Shown: piece by piece, positions 18,611 through 27,149 of the stretch | Layout: each line of letters starts with the position of its first letter | Numbering within the stretch: position 1 is the stretch's first letter | Notes under the pieces: generated by a model | The model's database searches: none | The model's input: the letters and a program-made list of their open reading frames with translations, nothing else | Told to the model about the DNA's origin: nothing | NCBI RefSeq assembly: GCF_008806955.1 | Contig: NZ_CP031727.1 | Span: 682,001-746,000, forward strand | Direction: 5' to 3' | DNA from: Cellvibrio sp. KY-YJ-3 | GTDB lineage: Bacteria > Pseudomonadota > Gammaproteobacteria > Pseudomonadales > Cellvibrionaceae | DNA: 64,000 nucleotides | Position numbers and translations under genes: made by a program

Positions 18611-19945
18611 ATGAATGACAAGCGTTTCAATTCCATATTGCTGCTCGCCATAGCCGCCACGCTTATCGCGCTGTTATTACAGCAATATCTACCGCAAAAG
18701 CGCCTGACCCTTTTACCTAGCAACACCCCCAGTTATTTTTTTCATGCAGGCCCAGGTGAGGATGGATCCCCAGCGGCATTTTGGGTGGATGAACGCAAGC
18801 TTCACTGGCGCTGTACGCCTCCCCGCGATAACACCACTCCCTATTTCCCTTGCAGCTTCAACTTACTGCTGACCAATGACGGGCTGCGGGGAACCGATTT
18901 ATCAGGCTATTCATACCTGAATGTCAAACTGAGGGTGATCGGCAAATCGCGCAAAATTCGCTTTGCAATGCGCAATTTCAACCCCGCCTATTCCACACCG
19001 GAGGATGCCAACAGTGGCAAGTTTATCTCCGTCAATATCCCTGTCGGCGACCTGCAAGGTGAGACGCGTATTGAGCTGAGTGAGTTCAAGGTGGCCGACT
19101 GGTGGTTGGATCAACTCAACATTCCCCGCATCCATGCACAACCCGAGCGCAGCAATATTACTACCCTGGGTATTGATTACGCCGAGGGTATGGAACCGGG
19201 TAACTACGACATGATCATGGAGAAAATTGAATTTGTGGGTGAGTGGGTGAGTGCGGAGACCTGGTATTTAGCGATTCTCACCGCCTGGCTGCTGGGTATT
19301 TTTAGCTACGCCATCATCCATTTAATCCGCCTGCGCGAACAGTCACGCCATGACGTACAGGTGATCAATACCCTTAACCAATACACTACTGAACTGCGCC
19401 GCGAAACCGACAAGTTCCGCCGTTTGTCTACCGTCGACCCACTGACCCAAGCCTACAACCGCTTTGGTATTGACCAGATTGTCAGCACTATGATCGCGCT
19501 GAATGAACGCGAAAGCGGTGCCGGCACGAATCCGGATTTTGCCTTGATCCTGATCGATATAGATCACTTCAAGCGCATCAATGATCGGCGCGGCCACGAC
19601 ACTGGCGACCGGGTTTTACAAGCGGTGGCCACCATTATCGCCAAGGCCATCGGCCGCAAGGATTATCTTGGGCGCTGGGGCGGTGAAGAATTTATTGTGC
19701 TGCTACCCAATAAACGCAAGGAATTTGCTATCGCCATGGCGGAGAAAATCCGCCTGTCAATTGATGGAACCCTATTTGAACCGGACAACCCACTCGCGGT
19801 AACTGCCAGTTTTGGGGTGAGCGACCGCTTGCCGGGAGAAGAGTTTAATGACACTTTCAAACGCGCCGATATAGCGCTCTATCAAGCCAAAGCCCAAGGG
19901 CGCAACTGTTCAGTGATGGCGAGCGATCGCCTTGATGACCACTGA
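18611..19945 (+). CDS. Membrane diguanylate cyclase with periplasmic jelly-roll-like sensor domain
   Basis: The 444-residue protein has membrane segments at about 7-25 and 218-240. They flank a roughly 190-residue periplasmic domain rich in beta strands and aromatic residues, which looks like a galactose-binding/CIA30-type jelly roll. A short coiled coil leads to a C-terminal GGDEF domain (about 270-440) with an intact active site RWGGEEF. The inhibitory RxxD site five residues upstream is altered: the Asp is present but the Arg is shifted by one (GRKD), so product inhibition may be weak. It makes cyclic-di-GMP from GTP. It is divergent from the sugar epimerase across about 150 bp. Ligand identity is unknown. 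Confidence 0.88.
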   Translation: MNDKRFNSILLLAIAATLIALLLQQYLPQKRLTLLPSNTPSYFFHAGPGEDGSPAAFWVDERKLHWRCTPPRDNTTPYFPCSFNLLLTNDGLRGTDLSGYSYLNVKLRVIGKSRKIRFAMRNFNPAYSTPEDANSGKFISVNIPVGDLQGETRIELSEFKVADWWLDQLNIPRIHAQPERSNITTLGIDYAEGMEPGNYDMIMEKIEFVGEWVSAETWYLAILTAWLLGIFSYAIIHLIRLREQSRHDVQVINTLNQYTTELRRETDKFRRLSTVDPLTQAYNRFGIDQIVSTMIALNERESGAGTNPDFALILIDIDHFKRINDRRGHDTGDRVLQAVATIIAKAIGRKDYLGRWGGEEFIVLLPNKRKEFAIAMAEKIRLSIDGTLFEPDNPLAVTASFGVSDRLPGEEFNDTFKRADIALYQAKAQGRNCSVMASDRLDDH

Positions 19946-19965
19946 GTTTGCAGTACCCGCCCATT

Positions 19966-19990
19966 AAAAAACCCGCCGTAGCGGGTTTTA
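19966..19990. terminator. Bidirectional intrinsic terminator
   Basis: AACCCGC and GCGGGTT form a stem with loop CGTA, with A-tract before and T-tract after. It lies between the convergent diguanylate cyclase gene and fadE and could serve both. Confidence 0.8.
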
Positions 19991-20012
19991 ATGCTTGCCA
20001 ATACCATTTGTC

Positions 20013-22430
20013 CTAGAGCTTGTCGAAGGAGTCGGTAATCAGGCAATCGAAACGGCGCGCATCATAATCCACCACTCGCGCCACATCTTGCGGTTGAATG
20101 ATGTTTTTAGCAGCCGCATCTTTGGCAAGCTCTTCGATAGAAGAGCCACTGATCTTGCCGGTATTTTTCGCCTTGAGGAATGACTGCCACACAGGACCAA
20201 GTGACAAAAGCATTTGATAGGTACCCTCCACGCGACCAAACGCATCCTCCGGGTCGTGGCTGACATAGAGGTACTGGCCGAGCATAGTGCGCACCGGATT
20301 CTCCTCCATGATTAAATCTCCCAGTTCGCGAATCAGATGATCATTGGGTTTCTTCACAATACTGCCAAACGGCATAGCAACAAAACTGATCACTTTGGCG
20401 AGGAATTTCACCGGGAAATTATCGGCAAAGTCACGCAGCGCCTCCTGTGCAATATAAAGTGCCCGGGTTAAGGCGTACTCTGCGTGCGCATCTTCTGCGC
20501 GGGTGCGTGCATGAGCAGAGTGGAATTTCAAAATCGCACAGGCGATAAACAACTGGCTGTGCACATCACCCAAGCGCGCTGACAGCAACTCGCGGCGCTT
20601 GAGATTGCCACCCAAAACCCCGAGGGCAATATCCGACATGGACGCTAAGGCCGCACTCAGCAGATTAATGCGCTGATACCAGCGCTTGCTGAAATCATCG
20701 GCATTGGCAGGCAGGCTGCTGAACCGACCACCCACTATGCCCAGCAATTTGGTGCGCAGCATGTTGTTGGCGATATGGCCAAGGTGCGAAGTAAACAACT
20801 TATCGAACTTTTTCAGGCCCTCGCTGCCGTTTTCCAACTGCATGGCCTGCATCTCTTCAAATAGGAAAGGATGGCAACGCATAGCGCCCTGCCCAAAGAT
20901 CATCAGCGAGCGAGTAAGAATATTGGCACCCTCAACGGTAATCGCCACCGGTACCGAGTGGTAAGAAGCGACTAAAAAGTTGCGCGGGCCTTTTTGAATG
21001 GCGCGACCACCCACCACATCCATCGAGTGCTCAACCGATTTACGCATCAGTTCAGTGGCGTGATATTTAGCCATAGCGGTCATTACCGACGGTGCGCCGG
21101 TTTCCAAGCCCTTGGTAACGAACTGACGCATCGCCTCCAGGGTATAACCGGTCGCCGCGATTTCGGCAGTAGCTTCTTGCACCCCTTCAAACTTGCCGAC
21201 TTCGGTATTGAACTGGCGACGAATACGCGCATAGGCGCCAACCATGCGGTAGTTCATTTCACCGCTGGCGGTAGACAGTGCCGGTAGCGAAACCCCGCGA
21301 CCTGCACCGAGACATTCAATCAGCATGCGCCAACCCTTACCGGCCATGGCGGCGCCGCCGATGATCCAATCCACGGGGATAAATACATCCGTCCCATAAA
21401 TAGGGCCATTCATAAAGGGTGAGCCGGGGTTGTGGCGCTTGCCAATCTCTACACCGGGGTGGTTGGCGGGGATCAATGCACAGGTAATACCGTAGTCAGT
21501 TTTGCTGGCATCCCCCAACAAACCTTCAGGGTCGTACACTTTAAAGGCCAAACCCACTACCGTTGCCACCGGGGCGAGGGTGATCCAGCGCTTGCTAAAG
21601 GTGAGCTTCAGGCCGATGACTTCCTGCCCTTCAAACATACCTTTGCAGACAATACCGGTATCGGGAATTGAACCCGCATCGGAGCCCGCTTCGGGGCCAG
21701 TCAGGCCAAAACAGGGAATCTCGGTACCGTTCGCCAAACCGGGCAACCAGCGCTGGCGCTGCTCTTCGGTGCCGTATTTGACCAGCAGCTCACCTGGGCC
21801 GAGGGAGTTGGGAACCATCGCCGTAACCGCCGCCGTGCCGGAACGGCTGGCGATTTTGCTCATAATGCGGCTTTGTGCGTAGGGGCTAAAATCGCGCCCG
21901 CCGTACTCTTTGGGGATAATCAACCCAAAGAAATTTTTGTCTTTGAGGAACTGCCATGCCTCTGGCGGCAGGTCTTTAAGGTCATTCTGGATCTTCCATT
22001 CGTCCAACAAAGCACAGAGTTCACTGACTTCGTTATCAATAAAGGACTGCTCTTCGGCGGTGAGTTGCGGCAGGCTGATTTCGGCAAACTCATTCCAATC
22101 GGGACGGCCGCTAAACAGCTGCTTTTCCCACCAGGTAGTACCGGCTTCCAGAGCATCGCGCTCAGTGGCGCTAATGGGCGGCATGGATTTTTTGAGCATG
22201 GCAAACACCGGTTTGGTGAGCAATGCGCGGCGCACGGAACCTACATTGAGCACAACCAGAATCAATGCCAAGGGCACCACTAACCAAGGGGAGAGCATAG
22301 CCGGGGTGATAGCACCGAGCACCAGCCAGGCGATAATCACAATCGATGACGCAGCAGCCAAAGCCACCTGACGGTAAGTCAGCACGGCGACCAATATCCA
22401 TATCGCGAGTAAAGAAAGCAGTAACATCAT
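20013..22430 (-). CDS. fadE: Acyl-CoA dehydrogenase FadE
   Basis: The 805-residue flavoenzyme has the length of E. coli FadE, about twice a classical acyl-CoA dehydrogenase. It starts with three hydrophobic segments (about residues 1-80), as FadE does. The catalytic core follows with LTGPEAGSDAGSIPD (FAD/substrate), FSKRWITLAPVA, and PFMNGPIYGTDVFIPVDWIIGG. EGANILTRSLMIFGQGAMRCHP marks the C-terminal FAD-contact region. It performs the first, trans-2-enoyl-CoA-forming step of fatty-acid beta-oxidation, at the inner membrane. It is monocistronic as far as can be seen; no FadR-like operator was searched for. Confidence 0.95.
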   Translation of the reverse strand: MMLLLSLLAIWILVAVLTYRQVALAAASSIVIIAWLVLGAITPAMLSPWLVVPLALILVVLNVGSVRRALLTKPVFAMLKKSMPPISATERDALEAGTTWWEKQLFSGRPDWNEFAEISLPQLTAEEQSFIDNEVSELCALLDEWKIQNDLKDLPPEAWQFLKDKNFFGLIIPKEYGGRDFSPYAQSRIMSKIASRSGTAAVTAMVPNSLGPGELLVKYGTEEQRQRWLPGLANGTEIPCFGLTGPEAGSDAGSIPDTGIVCKGMFEGQEVIGLKLTFSKRWITLAPVATVVGLAFKVYDPEGLLGDASKTDYGITCALIPANHPGVEIGKRHNPGSPFMNGPIYGTDVFIPVDWIIGGAAMAGKGWRMLIECLGAGRGVSLPALSTASGEMNYRMVGAYARIRRQFNTEVGKFEGVQEATAEIAATGYTLEAMRQFVTKGLETGAPSVMTAMAKYHATELMRKSVEHSMDVVGGRAIQKGPRNFLVASYHSVPVAITVEGANILTRSLMIFGQGAMRCHPFLFEEMQAMQLENGSEGLKKFDKLFTSHLGHIANNMLRTKLLGIVGGRFSSLPANADDFSKRWYQRINLLSAALASMSDIALGVLGGNLKRRELLSARLGDVHSQLFIACAILKFHSAHARTRAEDAHAEYALTRALYIAQEALRDFADNFPVKFLAKVISFVAMPFGSIVKKPNDHLIRELGDLIMEENPVRTMLGQYLYVSHDPEDAFGRVEGTYQMLLSLGPVWQSFLKAKNTGKISGSSIEELAKDAAAKNIIQPQDVARVVDYDARRFDCLITDSFDKL

Positions 22431-22597
22431 TTTATTGACCTCTGATCCGTCTATCTGTGTTGGTTTTTATTGCTGATTTATTCTAATCATGGTTTTGCGG
22501 CGCAAACCCTACCACTAACCTTAGCCCAATACCGTTAAGTCGGTGATATTTCCATTGCAACACCCAAAACCTTGCCTTGCTTGCGGGCTGGCACAAT

Positions 22598-23605
22598 TTA
22601 CAACCGGCGTGCACCCAACAGCTGTTGCTCCAACTCATCTACCGCGAGCAATCGATCATCTATTAACTCAATACGACTATCGAGCAGATCCAGCTCAGCG
22701 TCTGCGTCCAGTGGTTTCACACTCAGCACACCCTGCTCGGCATTAAACATGTAGACACCCTGATCAGTATTCATCACCGCTTTGGCGCGCACCAGCGCCA
22801 ACCCGGTCATCCAGCCGAAGAGTTGATTGAAGTCAAACACGATTGCGGGTTGGAACATCCAGCCACAGGAGTAAAACCCCTGCCCGCTATTTTCGCGGCG
22901 CAGATACTCCTTACCCTCCGGCAACTTAATTGCCGCATTGTAAAGCTCGCGCTGGGGACTGAGGCGGTTGGGTTTGGCGGCCGCGTGCAGGCCAGGGTGA
23001 ACGAGTGTGTGAGCCTGGCGCGGATAATCCAGCCAGGGCAATTGTAGAGCCCCCTGCTCCACCGCAAACGACGCTTGTTTAGGCGGTGTAAAACTGGCGA
23101 CAAGATCGTCGAAATTGGCGCGATCCAGCGGCGAACACTGGTCGATCTTGTTGGCAACCAGCACATCGGCCACGGCGAGTTGATCGTTAAATGTCGCATT
23201 GCCTATATAGCGCTCGTCACTCAGTTTGCGCGGATCAACGAGAGTCAGGGTCGCGCGCAAATCCAGCACTGTGTCGTAATATTCGCCGGTCAGGGTATTG
23301 ATGATTTCTTCCGGGTGACCAAGGCCGGTGGGCTCAATCAAAATGCGGTCGGGTTTGGTGCGGGCGATAAGCATGTTCAGCGCCATTTTCATCGGTAGCC
23401 CCGCCACACAGCAAATGCAACCGCCCGGCACCTCACGCACATGGGCGTTACTCTCTTTGAGCAGCGCGCCATCGATACCAATTTCACCAAACTCATTCAC
23501 CAGCACCGACCAAACCTCGCCCGCCGGTTTAGTCGCAAGCAAGTGTTTAATCGCCGTGGTTTTACCCACTCCTAAAAAGCCGGTGATGATATTGGTTGGA
23601 ATCAT
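22598..23605 (-). CDS. COG0523 (CobW/YjiA-family) G3E GTPase, putative metal chaperone
   Basis: A 335-residue P-loop GTPase: Walker A GFLGVGKTT (about 9-17), the metal-binding CxCC in GGCICCVAGLPM (about 61-72), Walker B-like ILIEPTGLGHPEE, and the guanine motif NKID. The C-terminal CobW_C domain (about 215-330) follows. COG0523 proteins deliver or manage zinc, cobalt or other metals. Lack of a His-rich loop and the isolated position leave the metal open; the zinc-uptake genes are 20 kb away. AAGGA seven bases before ATG 23605 fixes the start. Confidence 0.88.
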   Translation of the reverse strand: MIPTNIITGFLGVGKTTAIKHLLATKPAGEVWSVLVNEFGEIGIDGALLKESNAHVREVPGGCICCVAGLPMKMALNMLIARTKPDRILIEPTGLGHPEEIINTLTGEYYDTVLDLRATLTLVDPRKLSDERYIGNATFNDQLAVADVLVANKIDQCSPLDRANFDDLVASFTPPKQASFAVEQGALQLPWLDYPRQAHTLVHPGLHAAAKPNRLSPQRELYNAAIKLPEGKEYLRRENSGQGFYSCGWMFQPAIVFDFNQLFGWMTGLALVRAKAVMNTDQGVYMFNAEQGVLSVKPLDADAELDLLDSRIELIDDRLLAVDELEQQLLGARRL

Positions 23606-23766
23606 GAAACATCCTTAACACGTTAAATGCCAAACAGGGCTGATGCAGGCAAGCTGCGCGGCCGCCAGTCTAGTGATAATCCACCCCCACTGAAACAGAG
23701 CGCGATAAATACTCCCCCCAAGACCATGACTATTTTTTATCAATACTGTGTAAAAATGTAACTAAA

Positions 23767-23780
23767 TGTAATCGGTTGCA
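23767..23780. promoter_or_regulatory. LacI-family-like operator 1
   Basis: TGTAATCGGTTGCA, a 14-bp imperfect palindrome (10 of 14 self-complementary) with the central CG typical of LacI/GalR-family operators. It lies 324 bp upstream of the TBDR start. The regulator is not in this window. Confidence 0.45.
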
Positions 23781-23960
23781 AATTTTTGTATGGATGACAT
23801 AGGTCATAGTTTTAACTATTAAGCCCAAAGCCGCCCTCAAATAAAACTAACAAGTTGTTATTTTTCATATAGATAAATAAAAAACGTTAGAAGCCAATAT
23901 TTTTATCTATCAAAAGACCCGCTTTTTTATAATTTTTTTTACGCACAAATCATTTGAAAA

Positions 23961-23974
23961 TGTAAACGATTACA
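23961..23974. promoter_or_regulatory. LacI-family-like operator 2
   Basis: TGTAAACGATTACA, nearly perfect (12 of 14 positions), with central CG. It is 130 bp upstream of the TBDR start and a second version of the box at 23767. Confidence 0.55.
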
Positions 23975-24103
23975 AATAGGATTCCGCCTTCTCGAGCATG
24001 GGACGGCAATTCATATTCAAGCCTCACCCGACCGAGCGCCTGGTCTTGAGCAACCTCACGGGCAATAGACGACATAACAAATCAAAAACTAGAGGACGTA
24101 CGC

Positions 24104-27043
24104 ATGAAGAGTTCTGCAAGTTTTAACCGGAAATTACTTTCCACCCTGATCGCCGCCAGTCTTGCCACGGGTGCCTACGCACAAGACCAAGGCTTGGAGG
24201 AAGTAGTAGTCACCGGTATTCGCGCGTCACTGACCAACTCTGTCAGTGTTAAACGCAATTCTGCCTCGGTAGTGGACGCCATCAGCGCTGAAGACATTGG
24301 CAAGCTGCCGGATACCACCATCGCCGACTCGCTGCAGCGTGTACCCGGCATTCAAATTCGCCGCAACGCCGGTGAAGGTTCAACCGTGAACGTGCGCGGT
24401 ATGCCGCAGGTGAGCACCCTGTTGAATGGTGAACAATTCCTGAGCGCGGGCTCTATCACCACCGCCCAACCCGAATTTACCGATATTCCCGCCGAACTGC
24501 TGTCGCGCGTGGATGTCATTAAATCTGCTCAGGCCTCAACCCTGGCGGCCGGTGTTGCAGGTACTATCGACCTGAAAACCCGTCGCCCCTTTGACCTGGA
24601 TTCAGGCTGGACTTTTGCGGGTTCTGCCGAAGCCTCACAAGGCCAGTACACCGATGACGATACCGGCCATAAAGTGAATGGTTTTGCCGGTTTTAATAAC
24701 GGTGACAACTTTGGCGCTCTGGTCAGTGTTTCCAATTCCGAAGCCACACTGGCCAACTACCGCTACGGTATGTACAGCGACTGGTGGTTCCGCGGTTATA
24801 ACGAAAATGGCGATTGGCCAGGCCGTGGCACACCTGCTGACCTGACTGGTGATGGCGATACCAACGACCAGGTTTTTGGCACCATCGACTACGGCGTTAC
24901 CAACCGTATGGCGGAGCGCGAGCGTACCGGTGTCTCGGCAACGACCCAATTCCAGGTGAATGATCGCGTTGAATTATTGGCCGATGTTTTTTACACCAAG
25001 ATGGACCAAGGCGATTACGTGAACGGCTTGATCGCCGATAACTCCTGGGCCCAGTACGACTGGGTTAGACCTGATGCTTCCACTCTGATCAATCGCGGCC
25101 CGGCGGTCGGTGGCAACGGTAAGGATTTTTACACCTCGTCCATTACCAACCTGGATGCCTTGCGGGTTATCGCCAAAGGCGAAACCCAAATAGATGAGCG
25201 CGAATCGCTGAACTTTAACCTGCAGGCCAATGTAGAGCTGACCGACAAGCTGAGCGGCTCGGTGCGCTACGCTCACGGCAATGCGACCAACGATCACACC
25301 GGCAGTTTTGCCGACGCACTACTGACCAGCGGCATGCAATCCGGCCTGCAAACCAGTTACGGCGGTGTAAAGGCGCCGGTTAACCCGGGTGGTTACGGCC
25401 CCAATGGCGAGCGCGTACCAGTGGTGGCCGACTTCTCCGGCAAACACCCCAGCATTCAATACCCCGCCGGTTTTGGTCAGGATATTAATAGCTACGGCTT
25501 GGTCTCCTCTTTCGCGCATCAAAACCGCGAAGAAGAATCGACGCTGGACGTGTTCCGCGTTGACGGTACTTACGACTTCCAGGACGGGGTAAAACTGGAC
25601 TTCGGCTATCGCTTTGCCGACCGCGAAATCGAACGCTACCAATATGATCTGATCGCTCCCTTTACCGTGAAAGATGCCAATGGCGCGGATGTCACTGTCT
25701 ACTCCAAATGGAAAGACTCAGGTATCGCCGGTGTGAAAGATGGCGACACCATTGCCCGCACCTTCAAGTTCACCGAGCTGCAAGAGCTGGGCTATATCCA
25801 TCAGGTGAGCGATTTTGGCCCGGTTAGCGATGGCAATAGCTACTACTTCATCAACCCCAAAGCGATGAAAAATACGGCGGCGTTCCACGAGGCGCTCTAC
25901 CCCGGCAACGTGCGACAAAAAGATGGCTCACAAAGTTTTGTAGTGGGCGACCAAACCCAAACCTTCTACATTCAAGGTTCATTTGAAGGTGAAGCTGGCC
26001 TGCCATATCAAGCCAACTTCGGTATGCAGTACGTAGAAACCAGCCTCGACATCACCCAATTTATCCCTTCGGTCGATACGACCAAGGTGACAGTGGATGG
26101 CGTGGTGTATCCGGCACTGGATGGTGTTGCACCGACTATCGCCGGTACCGAGGTAGTTGAACGCAAATTCAATGACTTCCTGCCACGTTTCAATATCGCC
26201 TTTGATACCAGCGAAGACACCAAGTTGCGCTTGGCCTACTCCAAAACCATGACCCAGTTGGATGCCAACGATCTGGGCTTGGGCCGCACCTATACCACCA
26301 ATAACAACCCCGAATTGGGTGTGTTCCAGGTGGTTAGCGCGTCGCAAAACGGCAACCCCTACATGGAGCCATGGCGCGCCGATAACCTGGATTTGAGCTA
26401 CGAGTGGTATTTCACCGAGAGCGGCATCCTGAGCCTGGGCATGTTCCGTGTGGATGTAGAAACCTCTATCGCCACTACCACGGTTCGAATTCCAACTGTC
26501 GCCGACTCGGACGGCGTCAACCGCAGACCGGGTGAAACCATGGATTTGACTACCCGTGGCAATACCGACGGCGGCGTGGTGAAGGGAATGGAATTGGGCT
26601 ATCAGCAAGCGTTTGATTTCTTGCCTGGCGCCTGGGGTGGTTTGGGTGCAACGGTAAACTATACCTTTACTGATGGCACCGGCGGCGAAAAAGACTTCTA
26701 TGGCGCAACTATGCCGATGGCCGATAACTCGGAAGATCAAGTCAACGCCGTGCTCTGGTACGAATACGACCGGTGGCAAGCGCGTGTTGCCTACAACTAC
26801 CGCAGCGAGCGTTTTATTGGTCGCGCCTGGAACGACGGCAGCCCGGCCGCTTGGTGGCAAGCGCCGACCTCATACGTGGATGTTTCGGTTAGTTATGACA
26901 TCAACGACAACCTGACGGTCTATGCGCAAGGCACCAATGTCACCGAAGAGTATGAAGAGACTTACATGCAATGGAGCGACGTAGTCGTTAACCAAAATGT
27001 GTATGAAGCTCGTTATACCCTGGGTGTCCGCGCCAAGTTCTAG
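24104..27043 (+). CDS. TonB-dependent receptor (TIGR01782-type, probable carbohydrate importer)
   Basis: The 979-residue outer-membrane receptor has a signal peptide ending GAYAQDQ, then the TonB box region LEEVVVTGIRASL, and a plug domain with IGKLPDTTIADSLQRVPGIQI and GEGSTVNVRGMPQV. A long beta-barrel ends in aromatic Phe (VRAKF), as required for Bam-mediated insertion. The extended plug start and size match TIGR01782 receptors found with glycan-utilisation genes in Cellvibrio, Xanthomonas and Caulobacter. It is convergent with a tryptophan-halogenase-like gene. Its promoter carries two LacI-like operators, suggesting sugar-responsive control. The substrate is unknown. Confidence 0.93.
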   Translation: MKSSASFNRKLLSTLIAASLATGAYAQDQGLEEVVVTGIRASLTNSVSVKRNSASVVDAISAEDIGKLPDTTIADSLQRVPGIQIRRNAGEGSTVNVRGMPQVSTLLNGEQFLSAGSITTAQPEFTDIPAELLSRVDVIKSAQASTLAAGVAGTIDLKTRRPFDLDSGWTFAGSAEASQGQYTDDDTGHKVNGFAGFNNGDNFGALVSVSNSEATLANYRYGMYSDWWFRGYNENGDWPGRGTPADLTGDGDTNDQVFGTIDYGVTNRMAERERTGVSATTQFQVNDRVELLADVFYTKMDQGDYVNGLIADNSWAQYDWVRPDASTLINRGPAVGGNGKDFYTSSITNLDALRVIAKGETQIDERESLNFNLQANVELTDKLSGSVRYAHGNATNDHTGSFADALLTSGMQSGLQTSYGGVKAPVNPGGYGPNGERVPVVADFSGKHPSIQYPAGFGQDINSYGLVSSFAHQNREEESTLDVFRVDGTYDFQDGVKLDFGYRFADREIERYQYDLIAPFTVKDANGADVTVYSKWKDSGIAGVKDGDTIARTFKFTELQELGYIHQVSDFGPVSDGNSYYFINPKAMKNTAAFHEALYPGNVRQKDGSQSFVVGDQTQTFYIQGSFEGEAGLPYQANFGMQYVETSLDITQFIPSVDTTKVTVDGVVYPALDGVAPTIAGTEVVERKFNDFLPRFNIAFDTSEDTKLRLAYSKTMTQLDANDLGLGRTYTTNNNPELGVFQVVSASQNGNPYMEPWRADNLDLSYEWYFTESGILSLGMFRVDVETSIATTTVRIPTVADSDGVNRRPGETMDLTTRGNTDGGVVKGMELGYQQAFDFLPGAWGGLGATVNYTFTDGTGGEKDFYGATMPMADNSEDQVNAVLWYEYDRWQARVAYNYRSERFIGRAWNDGSPAAWWQAPTSYVDVSVSYDINDNLTVYAQGTNVTEEYEETYMQWSDVVVNQNVYEARYTLGVRAKF

Positions 27044-27046
27044 GTA

Positions 27047-27069
27047 GAACGGGAGCCAGCCTCCCGTTC
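27047..27069 (+). terminator. Hairpin directly after the TBDR gene
   Basis: GAACGGGAG pairs perfectly with CTCCCGTTC around the loop CCAGC, starting four bases after the stop codon. It has no T-tract and may protect the mRNA 3' end ahead of the strong terminator that follows. Confidence 0.5.
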
Positions 27070-27083
27070 AAATAATCCGGAAG

Positions 27084-27124
27084 CCCATAAAAAAACTCTG
27101 CCTGGTGCAGAGTTTTTTTATGGG
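27084..27124. terminator. Strong bidirectional intrinsic terminator
   Basis: A perfect 18-bp stem (27084-27101 with 27107-27124) with loop CTGGT contains seven A on one arm and seven T on the other. It separates the convergent TBDR and halogenase-like genes. Confidence 0.9.
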
Positions 27125-27149
27125 TATAAGAATCAGGCCGAAAAGCACC

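Larger units (their letters stand above)
23606..24103. other. 498-bp regulatory region upstream of the TBDR gene
   Basis: No gene is seen. The region is AT-rich between about 23750 and 23990 and contains two LacI-type palindromes (listed separately). AGAGGA at 24090-24095 is the ribosome-binding site of the TBDR. The downstream part 23990-24090 could be a long 5' leader. Confidence 0.6.

Noticed and set aside
25979-26860. 293-codon minus-strand open frame
   Set aside because: Antisense to the barrel of the TBDR at 24104; composition is unlike a folded protein and the sense gene is unambiguous.
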